Shown piece by piece: positions 32,150 to 44,814 of a DNA stretch of 64,000 nt. Source of the DNA: Paraescarpia echinospica. Its lineage: Eukaryota; Annelida; Polychaeta; Sabellida; Siboglinidae. Within the stretch, counting starts at the first letter, position 1. Each line of letters begins with the position of its first letter. The translations under genes and the position numbers were made by a program. The stretch is taken from contig CM034533.1 of assembly GCA_020002185.1 (NCBI GenBank), forward strand, positions 38,348,409-38,412,408, written 5' to 3'. The notes under the pieces were generated by a model that was not told the origin of the DNA, made no database searches, and saw nothing but the letters and a program-made list of their open reading frames with translations.

Positions 32150-35100
32150 ACAGTTATGGTCCAGCCACGAAAAACCTTGGCGGAGCAGCATGAGCCCAAT
32201 ATGTGCAGGGGTCAGGGCCCACCAGCGTGTGGACACGTCCCGACCCTCACAAATCATGTTCCAGCTATGGGGCAAATAGCAAAGCAGAGGATGTGATGTA
32301 CAGCATGTCCCGTCAGTTCCGGCGGCGGAAGATCCAGTTGTATGGACAACGACGGCGAGCACAGCTCAGTTCGAGTTACTGTTCTTTGGAGTAAACCAAA
32401 TCAAAAACCGGCAGAAGGCAATGGGAAACCACTGCTGTATCTTTCCCAAGACAACCATGACCCACAAAACCACAGAAAATAACATTAACAGCGTGAACCG
32501 TTGTTCTGACAGTTCTGACAGGACTACCTCGCTCGGTAGGGATAGTCATGTGCGACAGGTGACACCAGAACTATTTTGAATATTGCTACATGGAACGTAA
32601 AAACTCTATATCAGAAAGGAAAACTAGAAAACATCAAACAAGAAGCGACAAGACTGAGGATAAATATAATGGGAATGTGTGAAGTTAGATGGATAGGGCC
32701 AGGACTGATGACATCAGATAATTACACAATAATTTATTCAGGAGGCGATAAACATGAAGGAGGAGTTGGAATTCTGTTGGATGAAGAAAGAGCAAAATGC
32801 TTTCTAGGATACTGGACCATATTGGATCGCATCCTCTTGGTGAAAATCAGTGACAAACCATTTAACATTAACATCATAAAGCATATGCACCAACCGCAGA
32901 CAAATCTGATGAAGAGCACGAGACATTTTATAATGATCTTGAATTGGCAAAATCACATTGCAAATCACAGGAGATTGTAATAGTTATGGGAGACTTTAAT
33001 GCTAAAGTTGGCGGGGAAAGATGCGAAGATATAGTTGGACCATATGGCCTTGGGAGCAGAAATGAGAGAGGAGACAAACTAATAGAGTGGACAAAATCTC
33101 ATGACATGATTGTAGGAAACACCTGGTTCCAACAACACCTATGACGACTTTGGACTTGGCAAAGTCCAGGAGACCGTACCCGGAACCAAATTGATTTTAT
33201 CCTGGTCAGTAAAAGATTTAGAAATGCCCTACAGGTGGCAAAGACCTTTCCCGGGGCAGACTGCGATTCCGACCATGTGCCAGTGCGAGCCAAGTTCCGA
33301 CTGAAACTGAAAAAAACGAAAAGAGCAACAAGGAACCTGAAACTAGACATGAATATAGTATAATCAGATTCAGCAATCAAAGAGAAATTCAATGTAGCAA
33401 TACAAAACAGTTTCAATGTTCTGAATTACATTCAAGATGTGGACGACCAATGGGAACAAATGAAGGAATCAATCACACATGCTGCAGAAGAAACTATTCC
33501 TAGACAATGCAGAAAAGCAAAGGAAAAATGGGTGACTGATGATATTCTAAAGTTGATGGACGAAAGGAGGAAAATTAAGCAAAATCATGATGCATATGTA
33601 ACAATGAACAAGAATATAACGGCCAAATGTAATCTAGCGAAAGAGGAATGGCTTAATGAACAATGCAAAAAAAATTAACAGAAGCATAAGCACGACACAA
33701 AATCCATGCATGCTAGAATAAGAGGAATCACAGGGAAAAGAACATGCTCAGCTACAGGTTGCCTGAAATCTAAAGAAGGAAACATAATAATGGACAAAGA
33801 CAAAATACTCGAGAGATGGTCAGAATATATTGGTGAACTGTACGATGATGAAAGGGGTGAAAGACCATTAATTAAGAAGAACATTGATGGTCCTCCTATA
33901 TTGAAGGACGAGGTTCGAAAAGCCATCAGATCAATGAAAAAGGGAAAAACTGCTGGACCAGATAATATTACCATTGAAATGATTGAGTGTTTAGAGGAAT
34001 TTGGTATTGATATAGTAACAGATTTCTTGAACAAAATATATGACAGCGGAAGAATCCCAACTGATTAATTCAGATCAATTTTTGTAGCAATACCAAAGAA
34101 ACCAGGCGCAATTGAATGTGAACTACACCGTACAATTAGTCTCGTGAGTCACTTCACCAAGATGTTGCTTAAAATTATTATGACCAGGATGAGAAACAAA
34201 ATAAAGCCGGAAATTGCTGAAGAACAATGTGGATTTATAGAAAATAAAGGTACAAGTAATGCAATATATATCCTACGAACACTGATTGAGAGAGCACTGG
34301 AAATGCAGAAAGATATATATGTATGTTTTATTGATTACACAAAGGTATTTGACAGTGTTCGTCATGAAGAAATTATATCAATGCTGGAGAGTTTGAACAT
34401 TGATGGGAAAGATCTCTGAGAGTTGTGAGAAATCTGTACTGGGAACAAACAGCAGCAATACGAATAGAAAATGACATCAGTAAATTTCAAGAAATAAAAC
34501 GTGGTGTAAGACAAGGGTGTGTCCTATCACCCGATCTCTTTTCACTATACATTGAGATCATCTTACGTACATTGGAAGAAATGCCAGGTATTCAAGTAGG
34601 GGAGTACAACATGAATCATTTACGATATGCAGACGACACTGTACTGATTGCTGAGAACGAAATAGATCTACAACAGATGCTAGATACAGTAATGAGGGAA
34701 AGTGAGAAAAAAGTCTGTCTCTGAACAAACAAAAAACAGAAATCATGGTCATCTCAAAGAAAAATTACACTCCAACATGCAAAATGGTAGCATATGGCAC
34801 TGTTTTGAAGCAAGTCCGAACTATCTGGGATCACTAATAACATCCGACGGTCGATGCAACGATGAGATCAAGAGACGAATTGCTCAAGCCAAAACAGCTT
34901 TATATCAATTGAAGTGAGAAAACGTGTACTGCAATGCTACATAGAGCCCATATTGTTATATGGATGTGAATCCTGGACAATACCCAAAAGTTCACAAAAA
35001 CATAGAAGCCACTGAAATGTGGTTCTTAAGAAGAATGCTGCGAGTGCCATGGACTGCAAAGCAAAGCAATGAAGTCATCCTTAGGACAGCCAAATCAAAA

Positions 35101-35378
35101 AGAAAGATCATAAACAGAATTAGAACACAACAAGCACGATTTATAGGCCATGTCATGAGAAAGAAAAAGTTAGAACATATAGCAACAACAGGAAAGATAG
35201 AAGGAAAAAGATCCAGAGGATGCCAGAGAATAAAAATAATAGATAGTCTCTCAACATGGTGTGGAAGGAGCACAACAGAACTGCTACAAACTACACACGA
35301 CCGTGCGGTTTGGAGGGCCATGATCGCTAAACGCCTGTGACAGACATAGACATGGCACATAGAAGAAGAAGAAGACGA
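32150..35378 (+). mobile_element. RTE-type LINE, near full length, decayed
   Basis: A ~420-bp leader includes GGCAATGGGAAACCACTGCT, a phrase seen in RTE 5' regions. The endonuclease starts NIATWNVKTLYQKGKLENI and has MCEVRW and MGDFNAKVGGE. The RT has KTAGPDNITIEMI, EEQCGFIENKGT, CFIDYTKVFDSVRHE, GVRQGCVLSPDLFSLYIE and LRYADDTVL. The C-terminus has RFIGHVMRKKKLE and RAVWRAMIAKRL, stop at about 35340, then a (GAA)n-like tail. Several frameshifts and stops make it inactive. It lies in the intron between a CBM14 exon and an EGF exon. Confidence 0.9.
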
Positions 35379-35832
35379 ACAGTTATTATATACGTTAAAT
35401 ATACATAGATTTCGAGGAAAGTTGTGATAACGATTCTATATTACTTTGATAACAATATTATAATATATATTGATTTTATGATGTATAAAAAGATATTAAT
35501 TTTTTTATTCTTAGACATTGCTCTTACTTTCTAGAATACAAATGCCCTATAATTCTTAATTTGACTATCTTTTAAATCGTCAGTGAATTAATACACTTAA
35601 CCGGCCTAGTGGTCAGATCCTGTGCAAGAGCCATATAACACTTCATTATTATTATTATTATTACATTCAAGACAACCAATTCAGCGAATTGCCTGTTAGT
35701 AATTACCACCCTGGAAGGAACCCGGTAAGGGAACGGACTTTAAAAAGCTAGCTTTAAAACACGCTAGGCACAACACTTCAATGCGTATCAGTTATTCAGT
35801 CTGTTCGCTTCCGTCGCCCGCCAGGTACTCAC

Positions 35833-36030
35833 AGCTCCTGGAGTTGCACGTTGTACTTGTTCGTTGGCACCTCTTCCTCACGTCGTCCCACACCAACCTG
35901 GCTCGACAACGCGTCGTGCTGATCGTTCGTCCGCCGGCACAAACCGCATATGCTCGACACCGATAACAAGACTGGTAATTGCCGTTTTTGAGTCCTTTGC
36001 AAGATGCTATACACCGCCTTCCCGTCGTCG
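35833..36030 (-). CDS. Chitin-binding (CBM14-like) domain exon without ATG
   Basis: A 198-bp phase 1-1 exon has no internal Met in frame, so it is missed by Met-based frame searches. It encodes RRCIASCKG, NGNYQSCYRCRAYAVC, a Cys, ARLVWDDVRKRC and STTCNSRSC. Acceptor ATGCTTCAG (AG at 36031-36032), donor GTGAGT exactly. Eight-plus cysteines and WDD fit CBM14. A flank duplicate lacking the exon lies at 37180-37375. Confidence 0.87.
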
Positions 36031-36039
36031 CTGAAGCAT

Positions 36040-37083
36040 GAATTCACCAAAAGTGAAATCGACGAATTATCTATACACACGTTCAACTGTGCAGAGCGAA
36101 GAGGGTAGCCATGATTGGCCTGGTAAGCCCTCACTTTACGTCACGAATACCCTGAGCTTAACCAAGCGGGCAGGTAACGTAAGACCTAAGTGAATCACAA
36201 CAAGAAAGTACACGGCACACGGTGCGTTTGCACACAGCATGGGTCTTATGGTAGACATCAAGCTCAGAACTCTAATCCGAGATAGCAACGAACAACTGAT
36301 AAGGCCAGGTCATACATATGACACATTTTAAAAGAACCTATTCAGTTCAATGTGTACACTTATCGTTTCTAATTCATCTTGCAAAAAACCGAACCCACTA
36401 TTAGTACGTGCTACGACATGCTACCTGTTTGTAACTACAGTGTAATGTAGCCTAATTTACGTAAAATCATCAGATAAACTATAGTTTAGTTTCTGACCTA
36501 GTCCGGTCAAAATTGATCAAAGAGCAATGGTGGGCCAAATCAACATATTATGACAAACAGAGCCTTATTCACACAATTGCAATTTACGTGAACTAATGCT
36601 TGATCAATTGATCAGTAAGTTTGTCTGATGTTTTCAGCTAAACACATTTTCAAGGACGATTTCTTCTGAAGACAACACTACGTACATTATTAAAACAAAA
36701 TTCACCCATTACGGATTTCAACATCACCGAAACTAATCCACTACGGGCAAATTTAACAAAGGAAGGATTATTTATATTGGAAAAAGATCCACTAATTGGA
36801 AAGTGATCCATGTAATTACCAAATCGTAAATCATATATATAAATATAACATGATATATATATATATATATCGATATATATACATATACACTGTATATATT
36901 TTTGGTCGAAAGCGTCAATACTTTTTGACCGCGTCTTCATTTTGGTCCTCACATCTGCTTCTATTTAGTCATTTAATTACAGTAATGTTGTGTACACAAA
37001 AATAAGTAGAAATACCTGAATATTTTATAACGAAGACACGACATATATATATATAAACAAAATTATATATATATGTATATTAA

Positions 37084-37115
<32 letters not shown>

Positions 37116-37180
37116 TATATATAATGGATGCAGGTTGGTTTTGTCGAACATCTCTTCACTGTTCAGCGCGGTAGTAATGT
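36040..37180. other. AT-rich intron with TA tracts
   Basis: No exon seen. (TA)n runs at about 36830-36890 and 37040-37125 dominate the right half. Confidence 0.6.
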
Positions 37181-37375
37181 TCTCACATTAAAGACAACCA
37201 ATATAGCTGAACAAACTGCCTCTTAATAATCACCAACCTGGGCGGCGGATGTCGAGTTACCAAATAGATTTTAAAATTGCCTTCTTTCCTGTCGTCGCCT
37301 TAAATGTGCGTCTCACGGAAAGTATGAATTCACCAAATATTAAATCGCCAAATTATCTATACACGCGCACGTGAT
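37180..37375. repeat. Exon-less duplicate of the 35660-36090 region
   Basis: Shares CATTCAAGACAACCAAT-like, AATTACCACCCTGG-like and GTATGAATTCACCAAA phrases with both sides of CBM14 exon 35833-36030, in the same order and orientation. The exon core between them is absent, so this copy lost its coding part. Confidence 0.65.
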
Positions 37376-37384
37376 AGCACGCTT

Positions 37385-38048
<664 letters not shown>

Positions 38049-38149
38049 TATGTGCGAGGTTCATGGTGGCGTTTGGGTGTGCGCGCGTGCGAGTGCGCCT
38101 TTATACATAGCGGATGTGAATGTCGTAGAAGTTCAAATGTGAAATATTT

Positions 38150-38199
38150 TAAATCCATGACATACAATATATATATATATATTATATGTCATGGATTTA

Positions 38200-38200
<1 letters not shown>
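38150..38200. repeat. TA-centred palindrome, repeated in each unit
   Basis: AAATCCATGACATA and its inverse TATGTCATGGATTT flank an alternating TA core. Equivalent palindromes lie at about 39950-40000 and 41784-41834, with CTCCATGACATAT on one arm. Confidence 0.85.
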
Positions 38201-38242
<42 letters not shown>

Positions 38243-38729
38243 CACCTATTGTATGGTTCTATGTAAAGTAGTTATTACAATTGAAGGGAATTGTACATGG
38301 TGGTCATGTTTATATGGCCGCAGAGTCAACAAACATATTTTCTTAACAGGCATCCGCCTGGACTGTGAACGTTAAGTCACAGATGACGTTTCTGATAGGT
38401 CGAAGCTTTGCTGTAGGTGGTGTCCTACGAAAGCTAACATTTCTGGACTAGGCCACCAGACGACGGGCCACCCGTGGGCGGTTGACATCGCGATGTCCAG
38501 AGCTTAGGATGAAAAACAACCGTTAGAGAAACGGGGGGGACAGCCAAGGGGCATGTAATGTGGTCTTTTACGAAGTTTTATTATAATAGTTTATCTCAAT
38601 AAGTAATTAAAGACAGTATTACGAGTATTAATAATACTCTTGTCAAATCTGTCCTACTATGCCCAACGATGTTTAGGGTCATAAAGATAGTCCTTCAGTT
38701 TTCTGCCCAGCATATTACGTGGCACTCAC

Positions 38730-38957
38730 GTTTGGTAAGTTTGCACGTTCCACTTGTTGATTGACAGCGTTTCCTCTCGTCGTCCCACACCAATCTCCCA
38801 GTGCAATGTGGGTACTTCTTTATCTTTTGACGCCTACATACCAAGTAAACGGTGCAAGAAGAACAAGACTGGAAGTTGCCCCACCAGTGCCCTCGGCACG
38901 ACGACGCGCATCTCGGCCCTGTTGTTACCCTTGATTTTTGTCGACGCCGGTATGCCA
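38730..38957 (-). CDS. Chitin-binding (CBM14-like) domain exon, unit 1
   Basis: A 228-bp phase 1-1 exon encodes TGPRCASSCRGHWWGNFQSC, SCTVYLVC, a Cys, GRLVWDDERKRC and SGTC. Acceptor CGTATTTTCAG and donor C|GTGAGT are excellent. The eight cysteines plus the aromatic YLVC and VWDD fit the chitin-binding fold. An unusual HWWGNF insert replaces the shorter NGNYQ of the other exons and defines this subfamily (also 40553, 42385 and 62612). Confidence 0.88.
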
Positions 38958-39039
38958 CTGAAAATACGATAATAAACTTTGGATGACAGTTTGCTGAACA
39001 TTCTTCAGGATAGTTCATTTTAATGCAAACGATCTTTTT

Positions 39040-39360
39040 TACATCTCCACAATATGTGATTTTACCTTGTAGTTGCTGAGTATTTCGTCAGCGTAGCAAA
39101 CCAACTTCTTCAGTACATGTGACGTGTGACGTCATCGTACAGGTGAGACTAACTGGCCGAGAGGGAGCGATAGTAGTAGACAGGGAAGCCAACAGAAGAA
39201 CACGACACGTAAAAGAATCAGTATGGATTCGAAAGACCAAAACACTGATCAATCGAGACAAGAGGAATTACGAACTCTCTCACATATAATTGAAGACGTT
39301 GATGCTACGCTGACGAAAGACACCACAACTACAAGGTAATACCACATACTGGATATGTCA
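39040..39360. repeat. ~73-bp inverted repeat flanking a small frame, unit 1
   Basis: The arm at 39040-39112 is mirrored at 39285-39360; the best core is CTACGCTGACGAAA and CAACTACAAGGTAA, present on opposite strands. Both arms end in a donor-like CAAG|GTAA. About 170 bp lie between, including a TGACGTCA (CRE-type) palindrome near 39127. The same structure occurs in units 2 and 3 (TGACGTCG there) and is absent from the diverged fourth unit. Confidence 0.75.
39223..39335 (+). CDS. Possible plus-strand first exon in tandem unit
   Basis: ATG opens a 37-codon frame (MDSKDQNTDQSRQEELRTLS near the start) that ends at a good donor, ACAAG|GTAATA. Copies lie at 41046-41158, also open, and 42878-42990, where a TGA at codon 17 breaks it. 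No downstream plus-strand exon was found. It could be the first exon of a nested or antisense transcript, or part of an uncharacterised element. Confidence 0.3.
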
Positions 39361-39703
39361 AAAAGACACAATTTGCATAACACTGGATAACAATATGTTT
39401 CATTTGTTACATAAATACTTAATAAAAATTCAATTACTTGGCCGAAGCAACTGCGAATATAAAATAACACTGTTGGTTGGAATTATAAAGGATCCAATTC
39501 CACATAGAACGATACATTTTCTGCTGATTACTTAAATACGTGCTTGTGAATATGTTTAAAAATAAAAATAAACAAATGTTTGATCAGAGTAGATCAAACA
39601 TTAATAAATACTATTTTGAATGTTGATACGGCAAATGATACTATTTCCATATACATTGGCATGTGTGTATGTATGTATGTAGATGTGTGTACGTGTGCGT
39701 ATG

Positions 39704-39750
<47 letters not shown>

Positions 39751-39956
39751 AGTGTGTGTGTGTGAGTGTGTGTGTGTGTGTGTGTATGTGTGTGAGTATG
39801 TGCGAGGTTCATGGTGTGTCCGTGCGTGCGTATGTCTGTGCGCACGCGTGTTTGTGCGCACACGCACGTTTGGGTGTGCGCGCGTGCGTGTGCGCCTTTA
39901 TACATAGCGGATGTGAATGTCGTAGAAGTTCAAATGTGAAATATTTTAACTCCATG

Positions 39957-39994
<38 letters not shown>

Positions 39995-40552
39995 CATGGA
40001 TTTAATATATATATATAAAGACAAATTTTTATATATATATATATATATATATAAATATATATTTACAGCTATAGTATGGTTCTATGTAAAGTAATTATTA
40101 TAATTGAAGGGAATTGTACATGGTGGTCATTTTTATATGGCCGCAGAGTCAACAAACATATTTTCTTAACAGGCATCCGCCTGGACTGTGAACGTTAAGT
40201 CACAGATGACGTTTCTGGTAGGTCGAAGCTTTGCTGTAGGTGGTGTCCTACGAAAGCTAACATTTCTGGACTCGGCCACCAGACGACGGGCCACTCGTGG
40301 GCGGTTGACATCGCGATGTCCAGAGCTTAGGATGAAAAATAACCGTTAGAGAAACGGGGGGACAGCCAAGGGGCATGTAATGTGGTCTTTTACGAAGTTT
40401 TTGTTATAATAGTTTCTCTGCATAAGTAACTAAAGACAGTATTACGAGTATTAATAATACTCTTGTCAAATCTGTCCTACTATGCCCAATGATGTTTAGG
40501 GTCATAAAGATAGTCCTTCAGTTTTCTGCCCAGCATATTACGTGGCACTCAC

Positions 40553-40780
40553 GTTTGGTAAGTTTGCATGTTCCACTTGTTGATTGGCAGCGTTTCCTCT
40601 CATCGTCCCACACCAATCTCCCAGTGCAATGTGCGTACTTCTTTATCTTTTGACTCCTACATACCAAGTAAACGGTGCAAGAAGAACAAGACTGGAAGTT
40701 GCCCCACCAGTGCCCACGGCACGACGACGCGCATCTCGGCCCAGTTGTTATCCTTGATTTTTGTCGACGCCGATATGTCA
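40553..40780 (-). CDS. Chitin-binding (CBM14-like) domain exon, unit 2
   Basis: Tandem copy of 38730-38957 with identical length, acceptor and donor. Differences include Ala to Thr in the first residues, Val to Ile (SRITTGP), Arg to Ser in VCRSQKI, and Pro to Ala in KYAHC. All eight cysteines and VWDD are unchanged. Confidence 0.88.
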
Positions 40781-41525
40781 CTGAAAATACGACAACAAAC
40801 TTTGGATGACAGTTTGCTGAACATTCTTCAGGATAGTTCATTTTAATGCAAACGATCTTTTTTACATCTCCACAATACGTGATTTTACCTTGTAGTTGCT
40901 GAGTCTTTCGTCAGCGTAGCACACCAACTTCTTCAGTACATGTGACGTGTGACGTCGTCGTACAGGTGAGACTAACTGGCCGAGAGGGAGCGATAGTAGT
41001 AGACAGGGAAGCCAACAGAAGAACACGACACGTAAAAGAATCAGTATGGATTCGAAAGACCAAAACACTGATCAATCGAGACAAGAGGAATTACGAACTC
41101 TCTCACATATAATTGAAGACGTTGATGCTACGCTGACGAAAGACACCACAACTACAAGGTAATACCACATACTGGATATGTCAAAAAGACACAATTTGCA
41201 TAACACTGGATAACAATATGTTTCATTTGTTACATAAATACTTAATAAAAATTAATTACTTGGCCGAAGCAACTGCGAATATAAAATAACACTGTTGGTT
41301 GGAATTATAAAGGATCCAATTCCACATAGAACGATACATTTTCTGCTGATTACTTAAATACGTGCTTGTGAATATGTTTAAAAATAAAAATAAACAAATG
41401 TTTGATCAGAGTAGATCAAACATTAATAAATACTATTTTGAATGTTGATACGGCAAATGATACTATTTCCATATACATTGGCATGTGTGTATGTATGTAT
41501 GTAGATGTGTGTACGTGTGCGTATG

Positions 41526-41626
<101 letters not shown>

Positions 41627-42384
41627 TGAGTATGTGCGAGGTTCATGGTGTGTCCGTGCGTGCGTATGTCTGTGCGCACGCGTGTTTGTGCGCACACGCA
41701 CGTTTGGGTGTGCGCGCGTGCGTGTGCGCCTTTATACATAGCGGATGTGAATGTCGTAGAAGTTCAAATGTGAAATATTTTAACTCCATGACATATAATA
41801 TATATATATATATATATTATATGTCATGGATTTAATATATATATATAAAGACCAAAAAAAAATTATATATATATATATATATATAAATATATATTTACAG
41901 CTATAGTATGGTTCTATGTAAAGTAATTATTATAATTGAAGGGAATTGTACATGGTGGTCATTTTTATATGGCCGCAGAGTCAACAAACATATTTTCTTA
42001 ACAGGCATCCGCCTGGACTGTGAACGTTAAGTCACAGATGACGTTTCTGGTAGGTCGAAGCTTTGCTGTAGGTGGTGTCCTACGAAAGCTAAAATTTCTG
42101 GACTCGGCCACCAGACGACGGGCCACTCGTGGGCGGTTGACATCGCGATGTCCAGAGCTTAGGATGAAAAACAACCGTTAGAGAAACGGGGGGACAGCCA
42201 AGGGGCATGTAATGTGGTCTTTTACGAAGTTTTTGTTATAATAGTTTCTCTGCATAAGTAACTAAAGACAGTATTACGAGTATTAATAATACTCTTGTCA
42301 AATCTGTCCTACTATGCCCAATGATGTTTAGGATCATAAAGATAGTCCTTCAGTTTTCTGCCCAGCATATTACGTGGCACTCAC

Positions 42385-42612
42385 GTTTGGTAAGTTTGCA
42401 TGTTCCACTTGTTGATTGGCAGCGTTTCCTCTCATCGTCCCACACCAATCTCCCAGTGCAATGTGCGTACTTCTTTATCTTTTGACTCCTACATACCAAG
42501 TAAACGGTGCAAGAAGAACAAGACTGGAAGTTGCCCCACCAGTGCCCTCGGCACGACGACGCACATCTCGGCCCAGTTGTTACCCTTGATTTTTGTTGAC
42601 GCCGGTATGCCA
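42385..42612 (-). CDS. Chitin-binding (CBM14-like) domain exon, unit 3
   Basis: Third tandem copy, 228 bp, phase 1-1. It shares the unit-2 residues VCRSQKI and KYAHC and differs by Gln in YRRQQKS. Splice sites are intact, while the small plus-strand frame of the same unit carries a stop. This suggests that only the minus-strand exon is under constraint. Confidence 0.88.
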
Positions 42613-43326
42613 CTGAAAATACGACAATAAACTTTGGATGACAGTTTGCTGAACATTCTTCAGGATAGTTCATTTTAATGCAAACGATCTTTTTTACATC
42701 TCCACAATACGCGATTTTACCTTGTAGTTGCTGAGTCTTTCGTCAGCGTAGCACACCAACTTCTTCAGTACATGTGACGTGTGACGTCGTCGTACAGGTG
42801 AGACTAACTGGCCGAGAGGGAGCGATAGTAGTAGACAGGGAAGCCAACAGAAGAACACGACACGTAAAAGAATCAGTATGGATTCGAAAGACCAAAACAC
42901 TGATCAATCGAGACAAGAGGAATTATGAACTCTCTCACATTTAATTGAAGACGTCGATGCTACGCTAACGAAAGACACCACAACTACAAGGTAATACCAC
43001 ATACTGGATATGTCAAAAAGACACAATTTGCATAACTCTGGATGACAGTATGTTTCATTTGTTACATAAATACTTAATAAAAATAAAATTACTTGACCGA
43101 AGCAACTGCGAATATAAAATAACAGTGTTCTTTGGAATTATAAAGGATCCAATTCCACATAGAACGATACATTTTCTGCTGATTACTTAAATACGTGCTT
43201 GTGAATATGTTTAAAAATAAAAATAAACAAATGTTTGATCAGGGTGGATCAAACCTAAATAAACATTATTTTGAATCTTGATACGGCAATTGATACTTTT
43301 TTTGCACATGCCTTGGAATATTTGTT

Positions 43327-43329
<3 letters not shown>

Positions 43330-43393
<64 letters not shown>

Positions 43394-43760
43394 ATGTATG
43401 TGTTTGTGCGTGTGTTTGTGTGTGTTTGTGTGTGTGTGTGCGTGTATGTGTTTGTGTGTGTGAGTGCGTGCGTGCGTGGGTGCGTGCGTGCGAGCGCATG
43501 TGTACGAGCTTGTGTGTGTCTGTGCGCATGCGTGCGAGTTTGCGTGTATGTGTGTGCGCGCGCGCATGCGTGTTAGTTTGCGCGCGCGGCGTGTGTGTGT
43601 GCATGCGCGCATTCTTTCGTTCGTTCGTCGGTTCGTTCGTTCGTTCGTCCGTTCGTCCGTGTGTTGATGTATACGTTCGTTTGTTCATGAGCGCGTTCGT
43701 GGGGCTAAGGGCCTCATCATCACAACTTGCGTCAGGGCCCAAGGATCCATTAATTCGGCT
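43330..43760. repeat. GT-rich and (TTCG)n simple repeats
   Basis: GT runs grade into GTGCG variants and then a TTCG tetranucleotide tract at about 43611-43655. Related blocks of the same order recur at 44060-44290 and 44620-44780, so this block and the EGF exon between were duplicated together. Confidence 0.85.
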
Positions 43761-43832
43761 AGGTACATGCGCACGCGTATGTGTCTAAATGTGAATATGT
43801 CATAGTCCTAGATGGTTGGGGTTCTTGTTTGT

Positions 43833-43999
43833 TCAACAGCGACTGGTGTAAGGGTGCCGTGTATGTATTAAAAACGAGTAGTTCTCATATTTGCAAGTCC
43901 TTCCGTAGGAATTACCGCGGCAAGTGCAATTAAACTGTCGTCCAGTCTGACGGCAAGTACCCTGCTGCTTACAAGGATTAGGTTTGCACGCGTTAAAGA
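43833..43999 (-). CDS. EGF-like exon with no clear donor
   Basis: From acceptor GTTACAG (AG at 44000-44001) it encodes VFNACKPNPC, QQGTC, FNCTC and YGRTC, a good six-cysteine EGF module. Instead of a G|GT donor after the last Cys the sequence continues AAATATGAG and stays open for about 18 more codons to a stop at 43833. Either the donor is lost, the frame ends the protein in one isoform, or a distant donor is used. The usual DYDxC start is replaced by FNAC. Confidence 0.65.
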
Positions 44000-44084
44000 C
44001 TGTAACATGCATGGTATATACGCTCATGTCTATATCGCTCCGCAGCTCACAGGGCGCGTGTGTGCTTGCGTGTGTGTATTATTG

Positions 44085-44088
<4 letters not shown>

Positions 44089-44162
<74 letters not shown>
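44089..44162. repeat. (GT)n microsatellite
   Basis: Pure GT for about 37 units, between the two EGF exons at 43.9 and 44.5 kb. Confidence 0.97.
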
Positions 44163-44165
<3 letters not shown>

Positions 44166-44448
44166 TGTGTTCGAGCGTGCGCATGTGTGTATGCGTGTGT
44201 ACTTGCGTGTGTGCGCAAATGCGTGCGTTTTTTCTTTCATTCGTTCATTCGTGTGTGTGCGTGCGTACTTTCGTTTGTTCGTGAGATGTAGAATTGTACC
44301 AAGCTAACGATTATTTTGCATAACAAACAATTTCGTGATTACTCTTCATGGTAAACAGCATTGGTGAGTGGTTCACAACACAACGGCAGGTTGTATGCAA
44401 ACGGTGGAATAATGACATGTAAATGACTAGTGCAATAGAAACACCTAC

Positions 44449-44559
44449 CTTGGCACGCTGCTCCGGTGTGTTCCCTTCTGCACTTGCACCTGTAGTTTCC
44501 GCCTGCACGTGTACACATGCCGCCGTGTTGACACGGTGTCGATAGACACGGGTCGCGGT
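44449..44559 (-). CDS. EGF-like domain exon, short form
   Basis: A 111-bp (37-codon) phase 1-1 exon encodes DRDPCLSTPC, HGGMC, an eight-residue loop (TRAGGNYR), CKC and HTGAAC. Acceptor ATTGTAG (AG at 44560-44561), donor CAAG|GTAGGT. It is one codon shorter than the 114-bp group. It is the most upstream EGF exon in the window, preceded by two CBM14 exons. Confidence 0.85.
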
Positions 44560-44814
44560 CTACAATCGCATAACAAAACATGATCCACCCATGGGCGCAC
44601 AACCTGTAAAATGACCCGAGGTGTGTGCGTGTGCGTGTGAGTATGTGTTTATGTATGTGTGTGTTTGTGTGCGTATGTGCGTGCGTACGTATGTGTGTGT
44701 GTGCATTTGTGTGCGTGCGTGCATGAGTTTGTTTATGTGTATGCGTGCGTGAGTGCGATTGTTTGTTCGTGAGTCCATGCACGATACGATATGTAGAATT
44801 ATATTAAGCAGAAA

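Noticed and set aside
36835..36900. Plus- and minus-strand Tyr/Ile-rich frames
   Set aside because: They are translations of TA microsatellite.
38266..38375. Plus-strand coding exon after TTTCTTAACAG in the CBM14 units
   Set aside because: The frame after the AG closes within about ten codons and the copy at 58313-58430 reads differently, so it looks like a repeat and not an exon.
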